Part shown: positions 23,561-35,219 of the stretch, in pieces
Layout: each line of letters starts with the position of its first letter
Numbering within the stretch: the first letter of the stretch is position 1
Source of the DNA: Cordilura impudica
Taxonomy: Eukaryota; Arthropoda; Insecta; Diptera; Scathophagidae
Assembly: GCA_963682025.1 (NCBI GenBank)
Contig: OY821518.1
Span: 125,946,800-126,010,799, forward strand
DNA: 64,000 nt
Direction: 5' to 3'
Notes under the pieces: generated by a model
What the model saw: only the letters and a program-made list of their open reading frames with translations
What the model was told of the DNA's origin: nothing
Databases searched by the model: none
Position numbers and translations under genes: made by a program

Positions 23561-26127
23561 TTAATTTACACAGATGCTTATTTAATTGCCAGGAAATAGT
23601 GTTCTTTTTTTTATAATTGGAATATATAATAACATTTAGCGTGAAGTTTAAAATTAAAGATTATTTAATTAAAATGTGAAAGTTAATTAATATTTAAATA
23701 TTTAACACTAAGAACTTAAAACACATCACCAGTTTTATGTGTCCTGGTACCAAGTTTTATGTTAAAGGAATTCGTAAGGAAAAAATCTTAAATTTATAAT
23801 TTTATAAAATTATTGCTTCTTTTGAAGTTCCAAAAATGAATAGACAGTTCAATAGGTTATTTAAGATCATTAAGTACAATTAACAATATATGTAAAATAA
23901 ACAATTACTCTCAGATAATAATATGAGATCAATAGATAATAAACCAATTAATGAGATTAAATAATCATGAACATACGTAATTTGTATACACGTACATACG
24001 TAATATCGTTAAAAATGATAATGAGAGGGTAAACTCTCAGTTCCTCTTAATGTTAATATTAATAATTCATAATTCATATTTAATAAGAAAAACACTGACT
24101 TCAGTAAGTTTACCTCCATTTTTACAAAGGCGCCAAATGGGAAAAATGCTTTTTTTGGGTCGCCAAATATCGCTAAATCTTGCGCATCAATTATTGAACG
24201 GTCAATCAATGTTGATGTACCTCTACAAATGTGTTGGATATACATACATTAGGGTGGCCCTTAATTAAAAAAGTGTTCAAACTGTCGGTCTCACCCCCTA
24301 GAAATATGCGAATAGCAAAAAAACTGAGAAATGCAAAGTTTTGGGCCAATCAGAAAACGTTTAGTCGTGGCGCAAAGCGATTGAAAATTTCAAGTGTGTT
24401 TATATGGGGAAAATATGATTTATTTTTTTCAGATTTTACGAAAATTTCGTTCTTCAGTTTAATTTTTCCGACAAGCTGTTATTTAATTCAGGATCAGTAT
24501 TAAATTGTCCCTTCAAAAGGCTATAAAACTTCAAAATCGAATAAAATCTCGCCAAGAAGTAGCAAATGCCCCAGGCCACTTTTGTGCCAAAAAAAATTAG
24601 GTCATGAAATTTGATGGCATTTTTTTTAACTTTGAGAAATTGATTAAAGCCATCATTCTTTTCTGGTCTCTATACTTATAACTACTCAGATATGAAGTAT
24701 TGTTTTAATACCACGTTGTTAACCTATTGCGCATTGAGGCCGAAAATTTGAAATTTTTTGATAAAATTTTTAAAACTCCTTTTTCAAGTTTGAAAAAATT
24801 TTCTTAAACAAAATTTAAAAAAATGAATCTATCACTTTAGGGTTTTATTAAATGTATGTTGCAGATTAACTGTGTGCATTTTTAAGTAAATCCCACTGCC
24901 GGAACTTTTTTGACAAGGATTTTATTTTCGCGGATTTCGAGAAAAATTGGATTTTTGTGAAATATTCTGTAAATGTACTCTTTCTAAATACTTTGTATCA
25001 AAAATTCATCACTTTTCTACTTTTAAATATTATATTTTATCTTAATAGCTTAGGGTTTCGGAAAAAAATAATATGAGTCCATTAACCCTTTTGAAATTGG
25101 GGTCATATATGACCCCAAACTAATAAAAGACAATTTATGCAAAAAATTCAAATATTTTGTAAGTTCTGTCCAATTTTTAGATGCGACGCTTAAAATATAA
25201 TAACCAAATGTGTAGAAGTTTCGTCCCAACAATTTGGGTTAAATCCGAGAACATTAACCCATTATTTGCCAAGGCCAGCTTTGGATTTTAAGATATTTTA
25301 AAATAAAAATGACTTAAAACGAGTTTCTCTATTAAACTCGATGAAACCACTATTTGGAATTTAAGAAAAATAATTCGGTTTTTATTTATTTAACCCTTCA
25401 GTGCTCCTGAGATCAAAATTATCCATTGTGATATATCTCTAGTGCAATTATCTGCTTATTGCTCGCGAATATAAATTAAAACAACTTAAGTCATATGTCT
25501 AAAAAATAGGACGTTTTTTGAAATTCACTTTGATTTAATTTTGTAATTTATTCGATTAAGAGTAGTATTAATTTAATATTACCTTTTATATATTATTATA
25601 TTTGAAATTTACTTTTATTTAATAAACTATTTAAAACTGGGAAATAAAATGTTAGAGGTTTGAAAAGAAGTAGGTGACATTGAAGATAATATAAAGCGAG
25701 CGATTATAAAAAATCAAAAAATGTCAACCATTATAAGTAATGGCATCTTCACCGATTGACCTGAAATTTTTTTTTTTTGGCGTTTTTTATCAATATCCAC
25801 CAAATTGGTGGGTGAGAAACAATAAATTTAACTATTACTTTATTACATAAAGTAATTTTATATCAAAATTGGTTATTTTTTTTTTATTCATTACATCTTA
25901 TAAATTGCCAAAAATTTCGACCGTCAAACGAAAACATTTTCCATCGTGTTGGGAAATCCAAATGATACCATATTATATAACTGACAGTAATTGACATTAA
26001 AAATGAAACCTACAATTTATTTTATCCTTAATTGTTTATTTTTTTAAAATAAAAACGCAAACTTTAGCCATCATTAAAAATGGGTTGGCTAATTAAAAAA
26101 ATGAGAAAAATAATGTTGCTAGCATTT
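23561..26127. other. Non-coding AT-rich stretch
   Basis: No recognisable gene. A minus-strand frame at 24245-24009 has no recognisable motif. Only a candidate short MITE (25086-25238) stands out. Confidence 0.45.
25086..25238. mobile_element. Candidate piggyBac-like MITE (TTAA-flanked)
   Basis: 153 bp between TTAA at 25082-25085 and TTAA at 25239-25242. The ends are inverted CCC-starting sequences (CCCTTTTGAAATTGGGG left; rc of the right end is CCCAAATTGTTGGG). An internal perfect 18-bp palindrome GGGGTCATATATGACCCC lies at 25099-25116. The TIR match is imperfect, so this is tentative. Confidence 0.4.
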
Positions 26128-26510
26128 GCTTGCGTGTTTCAGCAACATTTGTTATTGAAAAACAGATATCAGTCACATTTAGCTGGCTGAAAAAGACAAA
26201 TTTTTATATTAAAAATATAAATTTTTCATTTTTAAAGATTTCAGTGACATTTTTTTTGACATTGGATAAAATAAGATTTTATTTATGAAACACTTTCCTT
26301 ATTCCGAATGAGAATTCGGTGGAAGAGAGTTCGTATTAGAGTGTTACAACAAAATAAATTTAAAATTTATTTATATATCATTTTAGAATACACATATACG
26401 AGTAATTCTAAACTATTTATAAATGAAATATTTATTTCCTTAAAAACTTACAAATTAATGTTTTAAGAAAAACATTTAAAATGTTGATATTGCCAAAATA
26501 GACATTCTGA
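26128..26510 (+). repeat. Dispersed repeat E, copy 2
   Basis: Homologue of 9437-9810 along its whole length, with small indels. Non-coding; family not recognised. Confidence 0.65.
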
Positions 26511-26550
26511 GAGTTTAAAATTTAAGGCTTCAGAATACAGCATTTTTTTT

Positions 26551-26905
26551 ATACCCATCACACCACTGTGCAGTGGGTATATATGAGTTTGTCATTCCGC
26601 ATGTAACGCATAAAAAAATGAATTTGCGATCCCATACAGTATACATAGCCTTATCCTTGTAACTACTCGAGCCGATAGGCGATGATAATATTGTTTGCCA
26701 TTAATTCGACCAGGTTGGTATTTCAACTGGGGTAAATCAGGCATCATTGTGCCAAGATGTGGCTTAATATATGAAGGCACCTATAAAAATTGCGAAACAT
26801 TCAGAGTGTTTCTTGTAATTATTTAGCAAGTATTAAGTTTATCAAATTGTTTACGTTTTCAATTATTTTGCTTATACTTATTATAAATTGTGCAATCAAT
26901 CCGTA
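26551..26905 (+). mobile_element. Family D Helentron-like repeat, short derivative
   Basis: Begins ATACCC...GTGCAGTGGGTATATATGAGTTTGTCATTCC, like the 5' end of the 5.15-kb D elements. After about 165 bp it jumps to sequence matching the D 3' section (ACCAGGTTGGTATTT, CACCTATAAAA, CATTCAGAG, TTATCAAA...GTTTAC). It lacks the terminal hairpin. It is an internally deleted D copy. Confidence 0.65.
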
Positions 26906-26999
26906 TTTAAAAAATTGTATTTCAGCGCCTTTTTGTGTAAAAATTAATATTTTGTTCGATCTCCAGTACTAGCTATAACTTAATTTACCAATTTTTACT

Positions 27000-27605
27000 T
27001 AATTTTCTTAAGACAATCCTCAATTGGTGCTTATCAGAAATATGCCTTTTTCTAATATTTTGTTAAAGAGTTTCCAAAATATGCTCTTTAGGGTTAATGT
27101 CTAGGCTTTGGCGATAGATCTCGATCCATTCGTGTATAGATCCATAGCTCTGTGTATAAGACCACATGCTTAGGATCATGGTCTTGGGTGAAGATATAAT
27201 GGTTTGTGAGGCCCATTTTTACGATATTTTGCTGCTAATGATTTCCCCTGAGTATCTCAAAATATATTTCATAGTCCACTAAGCTATCTGTAAAATGTAA
27301 TTCACTGACTCCGTTCGTCCTCAAGCATCCCCAAACCATCTGGTTTTTTCGGCTGCTTATCATACTGTGAGAAAACCTCCAATACTATTGTAGACGTCGT
27401 TCGGTTGTCCATTCAGTATGGATGGACAACCAGAGCTTGCTTTATTTGCATACTGACCTGTACTTGCAAATCAGTAAAATATTTTTTTTATTGTACTACA
27501 AGGTCTCTGAACTACTTCGTCAGTTTCTTTATAAGAATGTCCTTTCTTTACCAAGTTTATTGTTATTTCCACCTTTTCTCTGGTAGTTTCCTTTGATTTA
27601 CATTA
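27000..27605 (-). pseudogene. Tc1-like transposase pseudogene
   Basis: The minus strand shows an N-terminal helix-turn-helix part (27600-27420; TREKVEITINLV, GHSYKETDEVV, STIKKI, SGCP) and then, after a deletion, MVWGCL, a YIFTQDHDPKH-type motif (equivalent of FQQDNDPKH with a catalytic Asp) and LWIYT (27330-27130). The DNA-binding middle is missing and stops break the frame. It would have cut and pasted a TA-flanked element. No TIRs were located. Confidence 0.7.
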
Positions 27606-28018
27606 CCATCTTCTAAATTGTAAAATTTTCTAGCCTATTTTTTACACAAAACAAAAATTTACAACAATTGTTTACCGGTAAATTTTATTTCATACATTAG
27701 CGAAATAGCTGACGAAATGTGAAGCAGGCGAATGTGATTTCTTTTTGCAAGTCTAATGTTCAGATTTTTTTTTTATTTCTTGTAAAGAACATAAAATGCT
27801 TTGACCAAATTTATAACTGACATTAATAAAACAGATATTTGAGACCATACTATAAAATCATTTATTTTTTTAATAACAGAAAAGCGACGAATACTTTATC
27901 CCATTACTGTATATTTTATAACAACATTCTGACATTTAAATCTATAATGATAAGTAAAAGAAATTTAATAAAAAAATTTAGTTTTCTCACAGAAAGAAAT
28001 AAATCAATATAAATTAAA
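27606..28018. other. AT-rich spacer
   Basis: Nothing recognised. Confidence 0.5.
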
Positions 28019-28663
28019 ACAAGTAAAAACATTATAGTCGGTCCAGACAATGCGTTTAGAGAATTGGTCTTAGATCCAACTAATTGGATATAGAAAGTAA
28101 GCATAACCCAAATCTGAGTAAAATTTTCATAAATTTTTTTGCCTGCCGATATGAAAAACTTTATATCGGATGCTACGGTTATATGGGGGATAGGTCGAAA
28201 AATGGACCGATCATGACCATAGTTGGCAAAGTCACTTAGTTTTTGCAAGAGAAAAATTTGTGAAATATTTTTGTTTTTTTGATAGATTTAAGTGAAGATC
28301 GGGAAGCTTTATATGGGGGTTATAACTAAAAATTGTCCTACAGGGTTTATTTTTGGACATATTAAACATATTTAAACCAAATTTGACCGAGATCTATGTG
28401 ATAATTTGGATCTTATGGCAATTTAGGTCGATCTCATAGGGGTCATTTGTATGGGGACTAGGTCTGCATATTCACCGAGTTTCACCAATTTCAATAGCAT
28501 TCCTCCCACATCCGATAAAAGAATATGTACCAAATTTCATGAAATATATTCATACTTGCGACTTATAGTCTGATTACAATGTTTACAGGTACACAGAGAT
28601 AGACAGTAGGATGGACATCGATAAATCGATGTAGAATCGATGTAGATTCTGAGTCGATCGGTA

Positions 28664-29448
28664 TCTATAATATTAATTTTATTATTTTTTATAAAAATAA
28701 AAAAAATTATATTCGCTCTTTATCATTTTAAAGATTGAGTTTGAAATTATTCAGGCTCAAGATCAAATGTTTTTACTTTAAATAAAGCAAAAACATTGGC
28801 ACATTTGTTTCAAAAAATTGATCTATATTCTGCATGACAGGTTATACATGTTTCAGGAAGAGTCACCAACCCTCCCTCATCAGCAGTAGATAGTTTGTTT
28901 GGTAAAAAGTTAACTCATATATATTTGCTGAAAACAACCAAATGAGAATTCAAGCAAAAGTTATACTATTTAAGCCTCTTCCAATATAACAAATTAAAAT
29001 ATAGAACAACTTTGAAGCGAATATGTTTTGTATATGAGTACACATTGCATACTACAATATATGTATATGTTTGTTTTTTATAATATTAATAGGCTAGGCG
29101 ATTTCTTGTTATCGATGTTTTGTTCTACCGTTTTATCCCGTTTTAGACCACACGTATATTATTTGAGAGGTATTTCTTTTTAGCTGTTAACCAGATTTAC
29201 AGATTTTTAAATTTTTTCCTTTCTTTTGAGTAAATTGCATTTAAAGTTGCCACTAAAAATTAAATAAATAAAATTATACATATGCTGTGTGTGTGTTTAT
29301 TAAATGTGTTAATGTGTTTGTTAATGAGTTTGTATCTTCATTCACAATAATAATAAACCAACAAAGTGTTGGTTTGTGAATTGGCTAAGTTGTGATTTAA
29401 AGTTGCCTAGAAATTGCACTCGAATTTCGAGCGCTGGAATCTGCTAGT
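28664..29448 (+). mobile_element. Family B Helentron-like repeat, interrupted copy
   Basis: Starts TCTATAATATTAAT at 28664 and ends with the ACTCGAATTTCGAGCGC hairpin and CTGCTAGT at 29448. It is inserted in a family A copy. It is longer than other B copies because 413 bp (28678-29090) lies between two 12-bp direct repeats. Confidence 0.7.
28678..29078. mobile_element. Unknown insertion inside family B, 12-bp flanking repeat
   Basis: Bounded by TATAATATTAAT at 28666-28677 and again at 29079-29090, as expected of a target-site duplication of variable length. The interior is AT-rich and non-coding. The class is unknown; a retroposed fragment is possible. Confidence 0.45.
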
Positions 29449-29569
29449 AATAATAGATAGGTCTACGTCAAATATTTTTGATAGCTACAAACATCAGCAC
29501 AAACATATTATACCCTGACCAATTAGTGATATAGGGTATAAAGAGTTCTACAAACATAAATTGAGTATG

Positions 29570-29918
29570 ATGCTGTAATTTTTGCCAGAATTTTTATGAC
29601 AATAAATTAATCCTATTTCCAAAAAAACCAATTTCATAAGATTTAAACGTAAACGCATTGTTGGATTTGCCATAAACGGAGCAGAAATTGTTAAATATCT
29701 GGGAATAAATTTGAGTAATAACTTTATCTGGTAAAATCACATTAATTATGTAAAATGAATCAATTTAGTATTGAAAAAAAATGCTACTTTATCAGTCACT
29801 ACTTCTCTCATATATGGCCTATCAACCCATAATGTATGGCGGTAAAATAACCGCATCTTTAAAATCACCGCAATCAGCATAAAACAAGGCACTTAAAATT
29901 GTCTCTAACTTACTGTTA
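29570..29918 (+). pseudogene. Non-LTR retrotransposon RT C-terminal part (left of Transib)
   Basis: Plus-strand frames with GAEIVKYLGINLS (RT thumb-type motif) and then KIVSNLLL immediately before the Transib element. It continues in frame after the element as RRSTTDLFKT at 32738. This order (YLGI, then an RI-type helix, then LF...ILSLRGLYK) is typical of the C-terminus of CR1/Jockey-type LINEs. Stops and frameshifts are present. Confidence 0.6.
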
Positions 29919-30514
29919 CGTCGCACAGTGGGTTGAAAAGCATGAAAAGTGAGGATTAATTCAGGGAAGACGTAATTTCAAAATATTGTTAATTTTTTTA
30001 ATGGATATTCATTAATGCATAAAAAACCACCATTAAAAAAAAAAGTGGAAAAAAAATTTGTTTTAACCCGTTAGGAGCTTTTTTTTGTTTTGGAAAAAAT
30101 GATCTTTTCTTACAATTTTCGCTGTAACTTTGGAATAAAAAGCGATAAATTAGTAAGTGAAATTGCAAGTTAGAACTTAGTTAATGTGCTTTTAGAAAAA
30201 ATAAAATTTTTTTTTTAAATAAAAAAGGAATAATTATTTAATATGTATTTATATTATAAAAATTGAATTTTAAAATCCGATTTTATTTTCCAAATTCCAC
30301 AAATTTAACTCAAAAAATTCACATTATAAAATAATATTATGTTTTTAGTGATGAATAGTTATAAGCACAAAACAAACAACCATTTCAGAAAAATTAAAAA
30401 AAAATTAATTCAATTAATATTGAATATATTGCTACATTTATAATTGAAAATTTTGTATGCATTTATTGTTATTGTTTATTTTTTATTTTATATTGTTCTT
30501 ATTTAAGAGAAACT

Positions 30515-30515
<1 letters not shown>

Positions 30516-30556
<41 letters not shown>
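30516..30556. repeat. (TA)n microsatellite
   Basis: About 20 TA units inside the Transib element, just downstream of the transposase stop codon. Confidence 0.9.
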
Positions 30557-30560
<4 letters not shown>

Positions 30561-30565
30561 TAAAA

Positions 30566-32055
30566 TCAAGGATCCTCCGTACTATCATCACCTTCATAAA
30601 TATAATCAGCATCTTCATAATTATCATCATCAATATCTTCATTAATCTCTTCTTCATCAGAAATCTTGGGCAAAATTAATAAATCTGGTGCCATCTGTGG
30701 TATATTATATATTTTTTTGGCATAATTTTTGCTTTTAGTGGTAATTAAAGGATCCGAGCTAAGAAGTAACCTATTGAATATATCTTCATTTGACTTCTCC
30801 CGACTGCATTTACGAGAATAGTGTTTTCTGTAATTTTTAAAATCTTTATTTCTAGCTTCTTGAGCTTCCTCAGATAGTTGACCTATTGGCAACAAGGCGT
30901 ATCTTACTATTTCTGGCCCGTGAATAAGGAATTTATGTAAAGTTGGAGGCATAAAATACCACGGATAGAGCTTAACAAAATGTCTGGCTGTATTCTGAGT
31001 ATATTTTCTAAATTTTTCTACGTGAATCTCGTGCCCGCGAGATACAGCAATAAGTATCACATGCATTCTTTCTATCAATTCTGCATCAACTTTTGTGATT
31101 TGAGCAGAAACATCTGCATTTTGAAAAAACCGTCTGGCATTGTTGCCATCATTAGAGTTTCCAAAACCTGGCTTTGGTTGGTCCACCATCAGTCCAGTTT
31201 TCTCTCTAAAGTCTTTTTGAATCCGTAATTTTGTTACTGAAACCATTTTTTCATCATCATCAGACCTAGCCTGCAATTTTTTGATTGGAATTTTATATGA
31301 TAAGTGAGAAGACATTCAAAAAATCGTATCCATCCATGAAGTATAGATAAACCAAACTTTAAAGTTTCTGTATTTACTTCTTTACCACTCATTCTATCAA
31401 CTGAATTAAAATCCTTGCTTGTTGAACCACAAATGTAGCACTTTTGTGTGGATGTTGTATCCGTAATAGCATTACAAACTTTTCCATCAATCATTACTAA
31501 CATAAGTTTGTGATTTATTTTTATTGATTTTTCTCCTAATAAAACTACAGAATCCAAAAGAAGATCAATTTCGTTTTCAACCCGTTCCTTTTCAAGTTTT
31601 GCAGTAGTTGCTGTTTCCTTTATAAATTCTATTTTTAAAGGTCTACAGAATCTAGTGGAAGATGGACGAGGATTTTGCCAAATTATTTTGTCATTGCAAA
31701 CTAATCTCAGTGGTACAATAGATGTAATGAATACAGAAGAATCACTAGAATTTAAGCCATGAAATGCTTGTTTATAGGAACTGTGTCCAGAGCTTCCATC
31801 AAATCCCCATTTAGAAAATAATGTTATTTTGGACAGTTGTTCATGGCTTAAAGAAATAATTTCGGTTTGTTTTATCTCGACTAGACGCTCAATAGTATGA
31901 TCTAAAAGATCTTGTAGACTTACTTTAGCTGAAGTTTCACAAATTTTCAAGTTATCACGTTTCGGGTACATACATACATTAGAGTGGACTGAAAAACCAT
32001 TTGGCCAAACTTTATATAGAATATATGTATATAAACGTTGTCGTATCTTGCTCAT
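30566..32055 (-). pseudogene. Transib transposase (RAG1-core homologue), one frameshift
   Basis: This is a DDE transposase that would cut at the Transib TIRs, the relative from which the RAG1 core derives. It reads from Met at 32055 to about 31310 (N-terminal 250 residues), then in a second frame to the stop at 30566. The break coincides with one missing base in a CTTCT-type stretch; both frames overlap 31234-31315. Visible features: GFDGSSGHS (Asp at residue 86 of the first frame), PSSTRFCRP, MIDGKVC (Asp 190), CYIC, then GLMVDQPKPG, LHKFLIHGPEI and LPIGQLSEEAQEARNKDF (Glu 149/150 of the second frame, aligning with the RAG1 catalytic Glu region), and NEDIFNRLLLSSDP. It ends in a ~28-residue acidic tail. 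All three catalytic positions appear intact. The frameshift could be real or a sequencing error. The N-terminus is short, with no zinc finger upstream. Confidence 0.88.
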
Positions 32056-32737
32056 TTTTTAAATGTTATGTATCAGAGTTTAGACAAGGACATCTTTTAA
32101 ATTGAAAACTTTATTTGGAATCTGTCTTAACACTTTTAGTTTCCTGCAATTTTTTTATATTGTTCTAAAACTTTTTTTTTAATTTTATACTGGGGACTTT
32201 TAATAAAAACTTGAATATTACATTCGTTGGCAAGTATTGGCAAAATGTTTTTTTTGGAATACACAAGTAGAAATCCCATATTTTACTACAATGTAAATAA
32301 TTTTGCCCGATCTAATCTAGAATTACGTTGAAACTCAATCTTTTTTTAAAAAATACCCTCTTTTTAGGACAATATTAAAAAAATTATTAAAAATATTTCT
32401 AAAACATTTATCTAAAAATTTTTTTTTTAATAATACAGTCAGATACCTCAAGTTGATGCATCCATTTGAAAAAAGTTAGAATTTAAAAAAAAAAATTAAA
32501 AAAAATTAAACTTGAAATATCTCGTTTTTCACTTTTTACCACTTCGAGCAAAATTAAAAAAAACATTGTTGAAATTTGAGAGAGTATAGCAAGAAAAGTG
32601 AACAACTTAGAACAATAATTTTGACAGTTAGTGATGACCCATTTTATACTCTGTTACCCGGTATAAAAATTTATTACAAAATACTCATTTCAATTTTTGA
32701 ATTAATCCTCACTCTTGACCCTTTTCAACCCAATGTG

Positions 32738-32870
32738 CGTCGTAGTACGACTGATTTGTTCAAAACGTATGAAACTAACATTCTTTCTCTTCGAGGTCTC
32801 TACAAGCGGCAATTAAGATGTCGTCTAGAATTAACGCAACAACATAGTGGTCTTTCCGTACCAAATTGAT
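32738..32870 (+). pseudogene. Non-LTR retrotransposon RT C-terminal part (right of Transib)
   Basis: Continues the LINE frame: RRSTTDLFKTYETNILSLRG, then LYKRQLRCRL, stop at about 32867. It is the second half of the fragment at 29570-29918, which Transib separates. Confidence 0.6.
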
Positions 32871-33041
32871 ATAATCATTGCCAGACAGTTTAAAAATGAT
32901 TTCCAAATTATCTTCTTTTAAAATCAACATGAAACAATTCTTGGTATAAAATGTGAAAATAATTCTTACAAATCAAATTTTAATCTCAATGATTTTCAAT
33001 ATTATGCAAATTGTTTTATTTCTATTATAGTAATAATTGCA

Positions 33042-33433
33042 ACTAGCAGACTCCAGCGCTCGAAATTCGAGTGCAATTTTAAGGCAGTTTAATTTTTCAC
33101 CTTAGCCAATTCACAAACCAACACTTGTATGGTTTATTATTATTGTGAATGAAGATAACAAACTCATTAACAAACACATTAACAAATTTAATAAAACACA
33201 CACATAGCATATAATTTTATAATTGTATATATTTTATATAATTTTATGTACATGTTAGTAGCAATTTTAAATGTAATTTACTCAAAACAAAAGAAAAAAT
33301 TTAAAAATCTGTAAATCTGCAAAACGGCTAAAAAGAAATACCTTTCCAATAATATACGTTGGTCAAAATCGGGTTAAAACGGTAGAACAAAACATCGGTC
33401 ACAAGAAATCGCCTAGCCTATTAATATTATAGA
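33042..33433 (-). mobile_element. Family B Helentron-like repeat, full copy
   Basis: ACTAG at 33042-33046 is the 3' end, with the hairpin GCGCTCGAAATTCGAGTGC just inside. The 5' TCTATAATATTAATAGGCTA end is at 33433. The interior is AT-rich and non-coding. Confidence 0.75.
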
Positions 33434-34494
33434 TATAACTTCAAATACTAAATGGACACTATACCAACTGAGCATTACAGTTCTTACAATCGAATTTATT
33501 TATAAAGTTAGCTGTTTTATACTTCCAATTGTAATTTTGAAAAAATAGTTCAGTAACTACAACAGACAATCATTTTGAAAAATCTAAAACTGCGTCCACT
33601 AACACTGGTCATAATTTCACAAATTTTATATATAAGTAGAGCTGTTTTTGAGTTCTCACAAATTTTAAATTTATATTTTATAGCAACTTTTCATTTTATA
33701 GCATTACATATTTTATGATTGATGGTCATAGCATATGTAAACTTGACTGACCTGGGTCACATGTAACCAAGTTATTCAGTGAAATCTAATCTACTCGTTT
33801 TTATGTTTAGTTAGTTATTTGGATACTTGATAACGCTTAGTTTAAGTTTCATTGCCATTAAGTTAAAAAACCATGTACTTCAAGGTATTTTCATATAATA
33901 TTGGGTTTGCGCGATTACATTTCTGATAAAAACTTAAAAATAAAAAAATAAAAGAAAATTCAAAAGGTCTCAATATCAATTTCGTCAAAAGTTAATGCAG
34001 TGGCATTATAACGAACTTTTTCTATATTTGATGTAAAATACTACGGTTATAGTGAACTTTTTTTATTTTGAAAGAGTATTCATTAAAAATCTATGCAATT
34101 TTATGTGAGTGAAAAAACATTTTTGAAAAAATCTACAAAATCTTATATCTTTGTATAATTCTAGAATCTAGATCCTTAAAAACATCATGGCATCAAGTTA
34201 AAGAAATACAATTGAAAACTGTTTTCCACAGACACCGAATCTGCTATAAACATTTTACAATCTCGAATGATAAACGATAATACATTTTCAGAATATGTAC
34301 ATTTGTGTATGTCGAAGTTAATTTATAAAAAACCGGCTTACTTACCGACGAAGATATTATAATTATTGTTCTAATTAACAATGTTTCACACAACAATCAC
34401 AACGATAAACTAAAACATAGGAGAGCTTGAAGTGTTGCCAGTATTTTTTAATGAAGTCGTGATAAAGTGTTTGAAAACTAGTTTTTTTATAATT
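33434..34494. other. Non-coding AT-rich stretch
   Basis: Nothing recognised. Confidence 0.5.
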
Positions 34495-35219
34495 ATACCC
34501 TATATTGTGAGGGTATAATGACTTTGTACAGATGTTTGTAACTACCAAAAATATTTGACCTGCAGCCATCTTTTATTATACAGATAGACTCAAATCAAAA
34601 TCACTTTCTGAGTCAATTAAGTGGTGTCTGCCTCTCTGTCTGTCTGTCTATGTGTCAATCAAACTACAGGTCGCAAATATTTATATTAAAATTGATGTAT
34701 AAGCTGTTATTGGTCATGGGACGAATGTTATTGAAATTGGTGAAAATCGGTACATGTTCAAATTTTGCTCCCATACAAATGACCCCAATCAAATCGAATT
34801 AATTTGTCTTAAAATCCCGATTATTGTTTAGATATCGGTCAAATTTGATTTATATGTGTTCATTAGTCATAATCCCCATATAACTCTGCTTCCCGATATT
34901 TACTTGAATCTATAAAAAAAAAAATATATTGCATCGATTTTTTTTCAGACTTTTTTAATTATATATTTTTGGGAATATTAAGTGACTTTACCAGATATGG
35001 TAAAAATCGGTCCATTTTTTGATCTAGTCCCTATATAAAAATAACATCTGTTATCAACTTTTCATATCTACAGGCCGCAAATTAATGACAGACATTCAAA
35101 TTTCGTTTATGCTTACTTTCTTTATGCAATTATGACTTGAACAAAGTTGAATCTAAGATTTCGAAGCACCTGGTATAGAGTACATTGTAATCGTTCTAGA
35201 CCAATTATAATTATCTTGT
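34495..35219 (+). mobile_element. Family A repeat, old diverged copy
   Basis: Starts ATACCCTATATTG and ends with a weakened hairpin (TCGTTCTAGACCAAT) and TTATCTTGT. It is the most diverged nearly full-length copy; the microsatellite has become TCTGTCTGTC. Confidence 0.7.

Larger units (their letters stand above)
28019..29539 (-). mobile_element. Family A repeat split by a family B insertion
   Basis: Minus-strand family A. The 3' part is 28019-28663 (ACAAG end, hairpin partly lost). The 5' part is 29449-29539, ending GGGTAT at 29534-29539. The two pieces join in frame with the family A consensus around GGTA/AATAA, so the 785 bp between them is an insertion without an obvious TSD. Confidence 0.75.
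29924..32737 (-). mobile_element. Complete Transib element (2,814 bp)
   Basis: Flanked by the 5-bp TSD CGTCG (29919-29923 and 32738-32742), which fits the known CGNCG-type Transib target. The TIRs read CACAGTGGGTTGAAAAG at the left and CACATTGGGTTGAAAAG at the right (reverse complement); GTGAGGATTAATTC follows in both after a short variable part. The left heptamer equals the vertebrate RSS heptamer CACAGTG. Between the ends is one transposase gene on the minus strand. Removal of the element rejoins a LINE reading frame across CGTCG, which proves the insertion. Confidence 0.93.

Noticed and set aside
24009..24245. Minus-strand frame with a GTSTLIDRS start, P-loop-like
   Set aside because: No Walker A motif (no GK[ST]) and no other conserved feature; 78 residues in AT-rich DNA.
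24248..24560. Possible TIR transposon beginning AGGGTGGCCC
   Set aside because: No inverted partner end or target duplication could be found within several kb.
30457..30645. Plus-strand frame with a YIYIYI tract and His/Tyr-rich end
   Set aside because: It is the (TA)n microsatellite plus the antisense of the acidic tail of the Transib transposase.
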